In this document: positions 52,206 through 61,099 of the stretch, piece after piece
Layout of the letters: every line of letters starts with the position of its first letter
Numbering within the stretch: the stretch's first letter is position 1
Source: an uncultured Collinsella sp.
Lineage (GTDB): Bacteria; Actinomycetota; Coriobacteriia; Coriobacteriales; Coriobacteriaceae
DNA length: 64,000 nt
Reading direction: 5' to 3'
Assembly: GCA_905213265.1 (NCBI GenBank)
Contig: CAJMHR010000002.1
Span: 23,058 to 87,057 of the forward strand
Translations under genes and position numbers: made by a program
Notes under the pieces: generated by a model
The model's database searches: none
Told to the model about the DNA's origin: nothing
Seen by the model: only the letters and a program-made list of their open reading frames with translations

Positions 52206-53489
52206 ATGGCTGAAGAATTTGATTTCCATCCGATGTGGGAGAGCCTCGGCATGAATCTTGCCGACCACGACATGCTGCTGGGCGCCGTGGGCCAGATGTA
52301 CGGCGATATGTTCCTGACGCAGAACAATCGCCCCAAGTCCACGTCCTACCTGGACTTTGTGGCCACCAACATCCATAGCGGCCGTATTAAGGAGATGCTC
52401 GACAAGAAGGAGGCCGGCGAGGCCACCAAGATCGTTGGTTCGTTCTGCGTGTACGTGCCCGAGGAGATCGTGCTTGCCTGCGATGGCATTCCTGTAGGCC
52501 TGTGTTCTGGCGCCGATTGGGCAACGGACAAGGTCGAGGAGCATCTGCCGCGTAACACCTGTCCGCTTATCAAGAGCTTTGCCGGCTTTAAGCTGGGCGA
52601 GGTTTGCCCCTACATCGAGTCGAGTGACTTGGTAGTCGGCGAGAACACCTGCGACGGTAAGAAGAAAGCCTACGAGTTCTTTGCCACGCAAAAGAACATG
52701 TACGTCATGGATATTCCCAACGTGCACGACGAGTCGACGCTCGTGACCTGGAAGGCCGAGGTCAAGAAGCTCGCCGCCAAGATCGAGGACGAGTGCGGCG
52801 TCAAGATTACGCCCGAGCGCCTGAAGGCTGCCATCCACGCCGTCAATGAGAAGCGCCGCGCCCTGCAGCGCCTCGCTGCGACCCGCGCTGCCGACCCTGC
52901 GCCCATCAGCGGTCTCGACAGCCTGCTGACCGTTCAGGCCGCCTTTATGGACGACATACCGCGTCTGACCGGAGCCATCAACGATATGGCGGCTGAGTGC
53001 GAACAGCGTGTCGAGGCCGGCGAGGGCGTGGCACCCAAGGGGACCAAGCGCATCCTGTACACCGGTACGCCCATGGCCGTGCCCAACTGGAAGCTGTTCA
53101 ACCTCATCGAGAAGGCCGGCGGCGTTGTGGTGGGAGAGGAATCCTGCACGGGTTCGCGCTACTACAAGGATCTGGTCGACGAGTCCGGCGAGACGGTCGA
53201 CGAGATGCTCGACGCCATCGCCGAGCGCTACTTTAAGATCAACTGCGCCGTCTTTACGCCCAACAATCAGCGTATGAAGGACATTGTCCAGATGGCCAAG
53301 GACCTGCATGCCGACGGTATCGTCGACGTGGCCCTGCAGTTCTGCACGCTCTACGAGATGGAGTCGTTTGCCGTGGAGAAGGCTGCCGAGGAGGCAGGCA
53401 TTCCGTTTATGCACATCACGACCGACTACGCCGGCGAGGATGCCGGTCAGCTCCAGACCCGCATCGAGGCCTTCCTCGAGACGATTTAG
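52206..53489 (+). CDS. Double-cubane-cluster protein 1 (2-hydroxyacyl-CoA dehydratase D-like)
   Basis: The 427-residue protein belongs to the HgdB/FldB/YjiM family. Members either dehydrate 2-hydroxyacyl-CoA or, as stand-alone DCCP, hold a double-cubane [8Fe9S] cluster that reduces small molecules using very low-potential electrons. Five Cys in the N-terminal half (81, 92 or 100, 119, 134, 149; NTCPLIKS, EVCPYIES, ENTCDGKKK) align at a constant 39-residue offset with the paralogue at 59003. GAGAGGGG precedes the ATG. It heads the 12-kb cluster. The true substrate is unknown. Confidence 0.87.
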   Translation: MAEEFDFHPMWESLGMNLADHDMLLGAVGQMYGDMFLTQNNRPKSTSYLDFVATNIHSGRIKEMLDKKEAGEATKIVGSFCVYVPEEIVLACDGIPVGLCSGADWATDKVEEHLPRNTCPLIKSFAGFKLGEVCPYIESSDLVVGENTCDGKKKAYEFFATQKNMYVMDIPNVHDESTLVTWKAEVKKLAAKIEDECGVKITPERLKAAIHAVNEKRRALQRLAATRAADPAPISGLDSLLTVQAAFMDDIPRLTGAINDMAAECEQRVEAGEGVAPKGTKRILYTGTPMAVPNWKLFNLIEKAGGVVVGEESCTGSRYYKDLVDESGETVDEMLDAIAERYFKINCAVFTPNNQRMKDIVQMAKDLHADGIVDVALQFCTLYEMESFAVEKAAEEAGIPFMHITTDYAGEDAGQLQTRIEAFLETI

Positions 53490-53605
53490 CCGCACCTGCG
53501 CCAAGCTGTGCCGCCGGGTGTTCCTATCCACGCGATAGGGATTTCTCTGTTGCCATACCGATCGGTGTCCGGATGCACCGCAGGGCGCCGATCGGCTTCG
53601 CATGG

Positions 53606-53637
53606 CTGCCGGGGCGGGTTTTCCGCCGTCCCGGCAG
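53606..53637 (+). promoter_or_regulatory. Stem-loop between DCCP1 and the binding protein gene
   Basis: CTGCCGGG pairs with CCCGGCAG and an inner GCGG with CCGC. It lies 35 bases before the binding-protein start and has no good T tract, so it may be a processing or stability element, or a weak terminator. Confidence 0.5.
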
Positions 53638-53672
53638 ATTCTATCCGTTTGTTCAGTCACGAAAGGAACTCA

Positions 53673-55283
53673 ATGAACAACGACCTTTTCAAGGCGGGCG
53701 TTTCCCGTCGCGGTTTTCTGACCGGCTCCGCTGCCCTGTGCGCCATGGCGGGCCTCGGCCTCACCGGCTGCGGCGGTTCGGGCGCCGAGAGCGGTAGCGC
53801 CGCTGCCTCCGGCCAGGATGTGGAGTATCGCGACGAGCTACAGATCGCGCTCCCGGCGAGCCCGGACGGCCTCGATCCGCACACCACGTCGTCGCTTGTG
53901 ACCATGGACATCATCTGCAACGTCGTCGAGCCGCTCTTTGGCCTCGATAGCGACTACGAGCCCCAGCCCGTGCTGGCCAAGGGCTATGAGGTCTCCGACG
54001 ACGGCCTGACCTACACCATCAAGCTGCGCGAGGGCGTCACCTTCCACAACGGCAAGGAGTTTGGCTCCGAGGACGTCGTGGCCTCGATGAACCGCTGGCT
54101 CACCGTCAACGACCGCGCCGCGAGCCTGCTGCCCGGTGCCACCTTCGCCGCCTCGGGCGACCACGAGGTCACCTGCACGCTGACCGAGCCCGCCATCGAC
54201 TTTCTGATCATCCTGGGCAACCACTCCCAGTATCCGGGTATCTTCCCCTCCGAGGTCATCGAGGCCGCGGGCGATACCGGCGTGACCGAGTACGTGGGTA
54301 CCGGTGCCTACAAGCTTGTGGAGTGGAAGCAGGACCAGTACGTCCATCTCACCCGCTACGAGGACTATGTCGCCGCCCACGGCAAGGCTTCGGGCTACAC
54401 CGGCAAGGTCTCCGCGCCCACCAAGGACATCTACTATCAGTTCGTGACTGAGGCCTCCACGCGCGTGAGCGGGTTTGAGACCGGCGAGTACGATGTCGCT
54501 GGCGAGATCCCCACCGAGAACTACCACGACTTCGACGGCAACGACGACGTCAAGCTCTACACCCATAACGCCGGCGTTCTGACCGCCTTCCTCAACATGA
54601 ACGAGGGCGTCTTCGCCGACGAGGAGATCCGCAAGTGCGCCCTCATGGCTATCGACTGCGAGGCGGCCGCTCTTGCCGCCTATGGCGAGAAGGAGCTCTT
54701 CAACATCGATCCCAACCTTGGCAACCCCGAGAACGCTCAGTGGGCGACCGACGCGGGCAAGAAGTACTTCAACCAGGCCGACGCCAAGGCCGCCAAGAAG
54801 GCTCTGGCCAAGACCTCCTATGCCGGTGAGACGGTCAAGCTGCTGACCACCCCCGACTACAAGGATATGTACAACGCCACCGTCGCGCTGCAGGAGCAGC
54901 TCGAGAAGGCCGGCTTCACCGCCGAGGTCGACAGCTACGAGTTCGCGACCTTTATGGACATCCGCTCCAGCAAGCCCGAGCAGTGGGACCTCTTTGTGGC
55001 CTCCACCAACTACAAGCCCATCCCGGCCCAGTCCCTCTCGGTCTCCAAGGCCTTCTATGGCCTGTCCGACGAGAAGGCGCTCAAGCTCGTGGCCGAGACC
55101 CGCACCGCCAAGGACACCGACGCCGCGGCCAAGAAGTGGGCCGAGGCTCAGGAGCGCCTCTATGAGATCGCCGTCATCGAGTCGCTTTGCCACTACGCTT
55201 CCATCACGGGCACCCAGGCAGACGTCGAGGACGTCGAGGTGCTCGACGGCGCCATCATCTGGAACGCCAAGCGTCCAGAGTAA
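53673..55283 (+). CDS. Family 5 ABC transporter substrate-binding lipoprotein
   Basis: This 536-residue protein is a Tat-exported lipoprotein (SRRGFLTGSAALCAMAG, lipobox LTGC) of the SBP_bac_5 family that binds peptides, nickel-chelates, haem or opines. The signature ALPASPDGLDPHTTSSL and VVEPLFGLDSDYEPQPVLAKGY is typical, followed by TYTIKLREGVTFHNGKEF. The ligand cannot be read from sequence. Codon use suggests strong expression. It is followed by two permeases and two ATPases and is flanked by the two double-cubane genes, hinting that it imports their substrate or a metal. Confidence 0.9.
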   Translation: MNNDLFKAGVSRRGFLTGSAALCAMAGLGLTGCGGSGAESGSAAASGQDVEYRDELQIALPASPDGLDPHTTSSLVTMDIICNVVEPLFGLDSDYEPQPVLAKGYEVSDDGLTYTIKLREGVTFHNGKEFGSEDVVASMNRWLTVNDRAASLLPGATFAASGDHEVTCTLTEPAIDFLIILGNHSQYPGIFPSEVIEAAGDTGVTEYVGTGAYKLVEWKQDQYVHLTRYEDYVAAHGKASGYTGKVSAPTKDIYYQFVTEASTRVSGFETGEYDVAGEIPTENYHDFDGNDDVKLYTHNAGVLTAFLNMNEGVFADEEIRKCALMAIDCEAAALAAYGEKELFNIDPNLGNPENAQWATDAGKKYFNQADAKAAKKALAKTSYAGETVKLLTTPDYKDMYNATVALQEQLEKAGFTAEVDSYEFATFMDIRSSKPEQWDLFVASTNYKPIPAQSLSVSKAFYGLSDEKALKLVAETRTAKDTDAAAKKWAEAQERLYEIAVIESLCHYASITGTQADVEDVEVLDGAIIWNAKRPE

Positions 55284-55293
55284 TGCAATAGAT

Positions 55294-55336
55294 GGCGTGG
55301 CGGCTTGAGGGGTCTGGTCCCCTGTGGCCGCCATGC
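55294..55336 (+). promoter_or_regulatory. Intercistronic stem-loop after the binding protein gene
   Basis: GGCGTGGCGGC pairs with GCCGCCATGCC, and an inner GGGG pairs with CCCC. No T tract follows. Such a structure commonly stabilises the upstream mRNA so that the binding protein exceeds the membrane subunits. Confidence 0.6.
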
Positions 55337-55371
55337 CCTGTCCACGTTCAGAGGGGAAATAGACGCCTCGC

Positions 55372-56325
55372 ATGTTGAAGTACACGCTCAAACGTATAGG
55401 CGCGATGGTTCCGGTGATGCTCATCATCTCGGTCGTCGTTTTTTTGATTATCTATCTCACACCGGGTGACCCGGCCTCTTCGATGCTCGGCATGGAGGCT
55501 TCGGCCGACCAGATCGAGCGCGTCAACGATAGCCTGGGACTCAACGAGCCGCTGCCGCAGCGCTACGTTGAGTGGATGGGCGGCGTGCTTACCGGCGACC
55601 TGGGCGATTCGTATTTTATGCGCCAGCCCGTCACGCAGGCGATCGCCGAGCACTTTGGCCCCACGCTATCGCTCGCGCTTCTGGCACAGCTCATCGCGCT
55701 GTTGATTTCGCTGCCCTGTGGCGTCGTCGCTGCCCTCAAACATGGGTCGCGCACCGACGCGGTCTTGCGCGTCGTTGCTCTTTTGGGCGTGGCGATACCC
55801 GGCTTTTTGATGGCGCTCATGCTTATGTGGCTGTTTGCCGTCACGTTGCGTGTGTTCCCGGTGGCCGGCTATGCGCCGCTATCGAAGGGCTGGTTCAGCC
55901 ATTTACGCTACCTTGCGTTGCCGGCCATATCGCTTGGATGCGTGCAGGCCGCGCTGCTCATGCGCATGACGCGTGCGAGCGTGATCGAGGCCATGCAGCT
56001 CGACTGCGTCAAGACGGCGCGTGCCAAGGGCGTCTCCGAGGTTCGCGTGGTGCTGGCCCATGCCCTGCGCAACGCAGCGCTGCCGATTCTCACCTCGGTC
56101 GGCTATTCTTTTGGCGCCCTGATTACGGGCGCCGTGGTGACTGAGGCCATTTTTAACATTCCCGGTTTGGGCCAGCTGGTCACGAGCTCTATCGAGCGTC
56201 GCGACTATCCGGTGATTCAGGGCGTGCTGCTGGTCATCGCCTTGTTGAATTCGGTGATCAATCTGGCCGTCGACCTAGCCTACGGCGCTTTTGACCCGCG
56301 CGCTCGCAAATGGGGCGATGCATGA
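55372..56325 (+). CDS. DppB/OppB-type ABC transporter permease
   Basis: This is the first membrane subunit of the family 5 importer, with 317 residues and six helices. It has the N-terminal LKRIGAMVPVMLIISVVVF, ITFLTPGDP-like YLTPGDPASSML, and the coupling loop DCVKTARAKGVSEVRVVLAHALRNAALP. AGAGGGG precedes the ATG. The stop overlaps the start of the second permease, so the two are translationally coupled. Confidence 0.92.
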   Translation: MLKYTLKRIGAMVPVMLIISVVVFLIIYLTPGDPASSMLGMEASADQIERVNDSLGLNEPLPQRYVEWMGGVLTGDLGDSYFMRQPVTQAIAEHFGPTLSLALLAQLIALLISLPCGVVAALKHGSRTDAVLRVVALLGVAIPGFLMALMLMWLFAVTLRVFPVAGYAPLSKGWFSHLRYLALPAISLGCVQAALLMRMTRASVIEAMQLDCVKTARAKGVSEVRVVLAHALRNAALPILTSVGYSFGALITGAVVTEAIFNIPGLGQLVTSSIERRDYPVIQGVLLVIALLNSVINLAVDLAYGAFDPRARKWGDA

Positions 56326-57152
56326 TGGCAAACGTTAAGAAGGCTCTTGCCAACAAGGGGTTTGTGGTCGGTGGCTGCATTTTCCTGGCGATTGCGCTGA
56401 TCGCGCTCGTCGGTCCGCTGGTGTGGACGGTTGATCCCAATGCGCAGGAGATGACGTTGCGGCTTTCGGCGCCTTCGCCCGCGCATCCCTTTGGCTGCGA
56501 TGACTTTGGCCGCGACCTGCTTGCCCGCGTCATCGCGGGCGCGCGCGTGTCGCTTGGCGTTGGCATTGCCGTCACGCTCGCGACGAGTGCGCTCGGCCTG
56601 GTGATCGGCGCCTATGCGTGCTACAACGAGAGGCTCGATCATATTCTCATGCGCATCTGCGACGGCCTTATGTCCATTCCGGGCGTGCTTTTGGCTATCG
56701 CACTCATGGCCATGATGGGCGCCTCGGTCTGGAACGTCATCATCGCGCTCTCCATCGTCTATACGCCCAGCATGGCGCGCATCGTGCGCTCGCGTGCGAT
56801 GGTGGTCAAGGAGGAGCCCTTTGTGGAGGCCCTGCGCGTGCAGGGCGCCTCGACCGCGCGCATCGTGTGGCTGCATATCGTGCCCAACGTTATGGCGCCC
56901 TTCCTGGTACAGGCGACCTTCGTCTTTGCCGAGGCCGTGCTCTCGGAGGCCGCCCTCTCGTTTCTGGGCCTGGGTATCAAGGCGCCCGACGCCAGCTGGG
57001 GAAACATCCTGCAGGCGGGTAAGAACGTGATGCGCAAAGCCTGGTGGATGATCTTCTTCCCGGCTATCGCCATCATCGCGAGCGTGCTTTCGCTGAACCT
57101 CGCCGGCGACGGCCTGCGCGACGCCCTCGACCCCAAGACTAAGGAGGACTAG
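56322..57152 (+). CDS. DppC/OppC-type ABC transporter permease
   Basis: This is the second membrane subunit, 276 residues with six helices. FGCDDFGRDLLARVIAGARVSL and the coupling loop EPFVEALRVQGASTARIVWLHIVPN are typical of DppC. Two tandem ATGs (56322 and 56325) overlap the previous stop; either could be used. It is three bases from the first ATPase gene. Confidence 0.92.
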   Translation: MMANVKKALANKGFVVGGCIFLAIALIALVGPLVWTVDPNAQEMTLRLSAPSPAHPFGCDDFGRDLLARVIAGARVSLGVGIAVTLATSALGLVIGAYACYNERLDHILMRICDGLMSIPGVLLAIALMAMMGASVWNVIIALSIVYTPSMARIVRSRAMVVKEEPFVEALRVQGASTARIVWLHIVPNVMAPFLVQATFVFAEAVLSEAALSFLGLGIKAPDASWGNILQAGKNVMRKAWWMIFFPAIAIIASVLSLNLAGDGLRDALDPKTKED

Positions 57153-57155
57153 TCC

Positions 57156-58151
57156 ATGGCTCAGCATCTTTTGGACGTGCGCGACCTCTGCATCTCGTTT
57201 GTGGGCCGCGATGGCAACGCGCTGGAAGCCGTCAACAAACTCAACCTACATATCGATGCCGGCGAGATCGTTGGTGTTGTCGGCGAGTCCGGCTGCGGTA
57301 AGTCGGTGTTTGCCCAGAGTGTCATGCGCCTATTGGAACATGAACAGAAGATGGCCTATACCGGTCAGATTCTCTTTGACGGGGAGGACCTGCTCGCGCG
57401 CCCGCTCAAGCGTATGCGCGAGGTGCGCGGCTGCGACATCGCCATGATTTTCCAGGACCCTTTGAGCTCGCTTAACCCTGTCATGACGGTCGGGGCCCAG
57501 GTCGTCGAGGCCGTGCGGGCCCACCGTAAGGTGGGCCGACGCGAAGCCCGCAACGAGGCTCTATCGCTTTTGGAGCGTGTGGGAATTCGAGATGCCGCGG
57601 CTCGCTTCGACATGTATCCGGGCAATTTTAGCGGCGGTATGCGCCAGCGCGTGATGATTGCCATGGCGCTTGCCGGTCATCCGCGACTGCTTATCGCCGA
57701 CGAGCCCACCACGGCACTCGACACCACCACCCAAAAGCAGATCCTCGACCTACTGCGCGACCTCAACCGCACCGAGAACATGGCGGTGCTTTTTATCAGC
57801 CATGATTTGGGTGTCGTTACGAGCATCTGCTCGCGCGTGCACGTCATGTATCTGGGCCAAATCGTAGAAGAGATCGACGCCTGCGGCCTTATGGAGCGTC
57901 CGAGCCACCCGTATGCCCAGGGGCTCATCGCGAGCATTCCGCCGCTCGAAGGCGAGCGCGTTGACACGCTGGCGGATATTCCGGGCACAGTGCCGCCGCT
58001 TACGGCAATACCCTGTGGATGCCGCTTTGCGCCTCGTTGCGCCCGGGCGGACGAGCGTTGCCGCGCGCAGGAGCCTCCGCTGTTTGTCGTGAATGCGTGC
58101 GACCGGTCTAAATGCTGGCTTGTCGAGAAAGGGGAGTGCCATGGCTGTTGA
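57156..58151 (+). CDS. DppD-type ABC transporter ATP-binding protein
   Basis: This 331-residue ATPase pairs with the next gene product. It has Walker A GESGCGKSVFA, Q-loop IFQDPLSSLNPVMTVG, signature FSGGMRQRVMIA, Walker B LLIADEPTTALD, and the C-terminal oligopeptide/nickel domain with Cys residues (CRFAPRCARADERC) that bind a 4Fe-4S cluster in some Dpp systems. AAGGAGG precedes the ATG. It overlaps its partner gene by 11 bases. Confidence 0.93.
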   Translation: MAQHLLDVRDLCISFVGRDGNALEAVNKLNLHIDAGEIVGVVGESGCGKSVFAQSVMRLLEHEQKMAYTGQILFDGEDLLARPLKRMREVRGCDIAMIFQDPLSSLNPVMTVGAQVVEAVRAHRKVGRREARNEALSLLERVGIRDAAARFDMYPGNFSGGMRQRVMIAMALAGHPRLLIADEPTTALDTTTQKQILDLLRDLNRTENMAVLFISHDLGVVTSICSRVHVMYLGQIVEEIDACGLMERPSHPYAQGLIASIPPLEGERVDTLADIPGTVPPLTAIPCGCRFAPRCARADERCRAQEPPLFVVNACDRSKCWLVEKGECHGC

Positions 58152-58926
58152 TAGCGAAGCCCTGCTTAGGGTCTCACATCTGACTAAAACGTTTCCCATG
58201 CCGGGCTCAGGTTTTAAGCGTCAGGCCTTTACCGCCGTGGACGATCTGTCGTTTGAGATCGCACCGGGCGAGGTCTATGGCCTGGTTGGCGAATCTGGAT
58301 CGGGCAAGTCGACGACTGGACGCCTGATCTGTGGTCTCGAGCGTGCGGATTCCGGCTCGATTGTCTATCGCGGGCACGACCTCGCCACGATGTCGGAGCG
58401 CGAACGCAAGCCGTTTCGCCGCGAAATCCAGCTGGTATTCCAGGATAGCTCTACGGCTTTTGACCCACGTAACCGTGTCGGCCGCATTTTGGAGGAGCCG
58501 CTGATTATCGCCGGCGTGCGCGATGCGGATGAGCGCCATGAGCGCGCGTTCTCGGCCCTGGCCTCGGTCGGTCTTCTGGCAGAGCATTATGACCGCTATC
58601 CGCACGACCTTTCGGGGGGACAGCGCCAGCGACTCAATCTGGCACGGGCGCTTATTTGCGAGCCGCGCCTTGTGGTATGCGACGAGCCGGTCTCGGCGCT
58701 TGACGTGTCCGTTCAGGCCCAAGTGCTCAACTTACTTCGCGACCTGCAGCGCGCGACGGGCGTGGCGCTGCTGTTTATCACGCACGATATGCGTGTGGTT
58801 CGGCATATGTCCGACCGGATTGGCGTGCTCTACCACGGTCGTCTTGTCGAGGAAGGCGCGGCCGAGGACGTGATCGCGCACCCGAGCGATCCGTATACGC
58901 AGGAGCTTATCGACGCCATTCCCTAG
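58141..58926 (+). CDS. DppF-type ABC transporter ATP-binding protein
   Basis: This 261-residue ATPase has Walker [14 protein letters not shown]-loop [13 protein letters not shown], signature [12 protein letters not shown], Walker [15 protein letters not shown] and switch His ITHDMRVV. It is shorter than typical DppF (about 320) because it lacks the C-terminal Cys-containing tail. GAAAGGGGAG within the partner gene precedes the ATG at 58141. It completes the ABC importer. Confidence 0.93.
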   Translation: MAVDSEALLRVSHLTKTFPMPGSGFKRQAFTAVDDLSFEIAPGEVYGLVGESGSGKSTTGRLICGLERADSGSIVYRGHDLATMSERERKPFRREIQLVFQDSSTAFDPRNRVGRILEEPLIIAGVRDADERHERAFSALASVGLLAEHYDRYPHDLSGGQRQRLNLARALICEPRLVVCDEPVSALDVSVQAQVLNLLRDLQRATGVALLFITHDMRVVRHMSDRIGVLYHGRLVEEGAAEDVIAHPSDPYTQELIDAIP

Positions 58927-59002
58927 AGGATGCTTCCTTTTGGGTATGGCGTGGGTTTGTTGTTTAATTGTCGGTATATCGGTGCAAGAGAGGGGAACTA
59001 CT

Positions 59003-60166
59003 ATGGTCGATATCGAGGAGCAGCCGTTGCCGTCCACGTTTGAGGAGTTCAACGAGCAGCGCAAGGCGGCGTTTATTCGCGTCAAGGATTACAAGCAGGC
59101 CGGTAATCGCCTGATCGGTTTTCTGTGCAGCTACACGCCGCTCGAGATTATCGATGCCGCGGGGGCCGCAAGTGTCGCTCTGTGCGGTACGTCCGATGAG
59201 GTGATTCCCGAGGCCGAGAAAGTGCTGCCGGCAAACCTGTGCCCGCTCATCAAGTCGACGTACGGTTTTGCCTATTCGCAAAAGTGCCCGTTTACGTACT
59301 TTAGCGACATGATCATCGGAGAGACCACCTGCGACGGCAAGAAGAAGATGTACGAGCTACTCAACGAGCTCAAGCGCACGCACATTCTGCATCTTCCGCA
59401 GGGTCGCGATCGCACCTACGAGCGCGAGGGCTGGTACGAGGAGTGCCGTCTGCTCAAGGAGGAGCTCGAGGGCTTCTACGGCATCACGATTACCGACGAT
59501 GACCTGCGCGCTGCCGTCCGTCGTCGCAACCGCTTGCGTGCGGCCCAGCTCGACATGTTTGCGCTGCAGGCCAACCAGCCGGCGGCCATGAGCGGCGTCG
59601 ACCTAATGAGTACCATGTTTGCCGGTACGTTCAGCTTTGATATCGAGGCCTATACGCAGCAGCTGGAGCAAAAGGTTGCCAAGCTGCGCGAGGCCTACGA
59701 GACTGGCGAGCGCCCGGTCGCGGCGGATGCCAAGCGCATTCTGATCACCGGCTGCCCGGTGGGCGGCGTGATCAACAAGATCGGCCGTACTATCGAGTCC
59801 AACGGCGGTGTGGTCGTGTGCATGGACGACTGCTCGGGCGAGCGCACGGCGGCCATGATGATCGATCCGGAGGCTCCCGACATCCTGCGCGCCATCGCCG
59901 ACCGCTACCTGGACATCAACTGCTCGGTCATGACGCCCAACGACGGCCGTATGGAAAATACGCTGGCCATGTGCGAGAAGTATCACGTCGATGGCGTAGT
60001 GGAGAACGTGCTCCAGGCGTGCCACACCTTTAACGTGGAGAGTGCCCGCATGCAGGAAGCCGTCGAGGGTGCGGGCATTCCGTACATGAAGATCGAGACC
60101 GACTACAGCAACGGCGACATGGGCCAGATCGAGACTCGCATCGCCGCCTTCATCGAAACCCTCTAG
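59003..60166 (+). CDS. Double-cubane-cluster protein 2 (2-hydroxyacyl-CoA dehydratase D-like)
   Basis: This 387-residue paralogue of the product at 52206 lacks about 40 residues at the N-terminus. Conserved Cys are at 42 ([11 protein letters not shown]), 61, 80 (NLCPLIKS), 95 (KCPFTYF) and 110 (TTCDGKKK). Further Cys occur in the second half ([22 protein letters not shown]). I start at the ATG at 59003 with AGAGGGG upstream. It may form a heterodimer with the first protein, as HgdA and HgdB do, or a separate homodimer. The ATPase expected to reduce it is the next gene. Confidence 0.87.
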   Translation: MVDIEEQPLPSTFEEFNEQRKAAFIRVKDYKQAGNRLIGFLCSYTPLEIIDAAGAASVALCGTSDEVIPEAEKVLPANLCPLIKSTYGFAYSQKCPFTYFSDMIIGETTCDGKKKMYELLNELKRTHILHLPQGRDRTYEREGWYEECRLLKEELEGFYGITITDDDLRAAVRRRNRLRAAQLDMFALQANQPAAMSGVDLMSTMFAGTFSFDIEAYTQQLEQKVAKLREAYETGERPVAADAKRILITGCPVGGVINKIGRTIESNGGVVVCMDDCSGERTAAMMIDPEAPDILRAIADRYLDINCSVMTPNDGRMENTLAMCEKYHVDGVVENVLQACHTFNVESARMQEAVEGAGIPYMKIETDYSNGDMGQIETRIAAFIETL

Positions 60167-60170
60167 CTTC

Positions 60171-60258
60171 CTCAGGCACCGGATCTTGCCCCTCAAACCG
60201 TCGCTTGCGTACCAAAGTACGCTGCGCTCCTCTTTCGGGGCAACCTCCGGCACCTGAG
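60171..60258 (+). repeat. Nested-hairpin element, copy 4
   Basis: Outer arms CTCAGGCACCGGA and TCCGGCACCTGAG pair at 11 of 13 sites; inner TTGCCCC pairs with GGGGCAA; the tip is GCGTAC, CAAA, GTACGC; CTCCTCTTTC follows at 60227. It stands five bases after the second double-cubane gene and 63 bases before the activator gene, inside the cluster. Confidence 0.75.
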
Positions 60259-60320
60259 AAACCTAGAGCTAAGGCGCCTGAACGCGCCGCTACCTTTGAT
60301 GTTTAGATTGGGAGAGAGCC

Positions 60321-61085
60321 ATGATAGGGATCGGGATCGATATTGGGTCTACGGCGGCTAAGGCTGCTGTGGTCGACGGGGAGGGTTCGGTGGCGTGGAC
60401 GTGCGTGCAGCCAACCGGGTTCTCCTCGGTCGATGCTTCCGAGCGGCTGCGCGAGGCACTGGCAGCGGCTGGCTACGACGTGGCTGCCGACGACGTACGC
60501 GTGATCGCGACTGGCTACGGCCGTGTCGCCGTGCCCTATGCGCACAAGGTCGTGACCGAGATTACCTGCCACGGCACCGGTGCCGTGCGCCTGTTTGGCG
60601 ACCACGGCACGGTGATTGACGTGGGCGGTCAGGACACCAAGGTCATCCAACTTAAGGGTGGCCGCGTGGCCAAGTTCGCCATGAACGACAAGTGCGCCGC
60701 CGGCACGGGGCGCTTTTTGGAGATCATGGCCGACCGCCTGGGCATTTCCCAGCAGCAGATGGCCGACCTGGCGCGTTCCGGCGAGCCCACCAAGATCAGC
60801 AGCATGTGCACGGTGTTTGCCGAAAGCGAGGTTATCAGCCTGATCGGTCGCGGTGAGCCGCGTGAGAACATTGCGCGTGGCGTGATCGACAGCGTGGTCT
60901 CGCGCGTGGCGACCATGGCCGGGCAGGCCGCGGGCGCCCCGTACTACCTGACCGGTGGCCTGTGCGAGAACGCCTATGTCGTGGAGCGGCTGGGCGCGTT
61001 GTTGGGCTCGCCGGTGACCACGTCGCCCCAAGCCCGTTATGCCGGTGCCATCGGCGCGGCTGTCCGCGCCGCCGCCTTGGCCTAG
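60321..61085 (+). CDS. ASKHA-type ATPase activating the double-cubane proteins (HgdC/DCCP-R-like)
   Basis: This 254-residue protein is an acyl-CoA dehydratase activase or double-cubane reductase. A homodimer binds one 4Fe-4S cluster between subunits and uses ATP hydrolysis to push electrons to very low potential. The ASKHA phosphate loops are GIGIDIGSTAAKAAVV and TVIDVGGQDTKVIQL; the bridging Cys are C125 (NDKCAAGTGRFLE) and C163 (SSMCTVFAESEV); YYLTGGLCEN is the adenosine motif. GGGAGAG precedes the ATG. It is the only activator here and could serve both double-cubane proteins. Confidence 0.93.
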   Translation: MIGIGIDIGSTAAKAAVVDGEGSVAWTCVQPTGFSSVDASERLREALAAAGYDVAADDVRVIATGYGRVAVPYAHKVVTEITCHGTGAVRLFGDHGTVIDVGGQDTKVIQLKGGRVAKFAMNDKCAAGTGRFLEIMADRLGISQQQMADLARSGEPTKISSMCTVFAESEVISLIGRGEPRENIARGVIDSVVSRVATMAGQAAGAPYYLTGGLCENAYVVERLGALLGSPVTTSPQARYAGAIGAAVRAAALA

Positions 61086-61099
61086 GGGTGTACCGCGAC

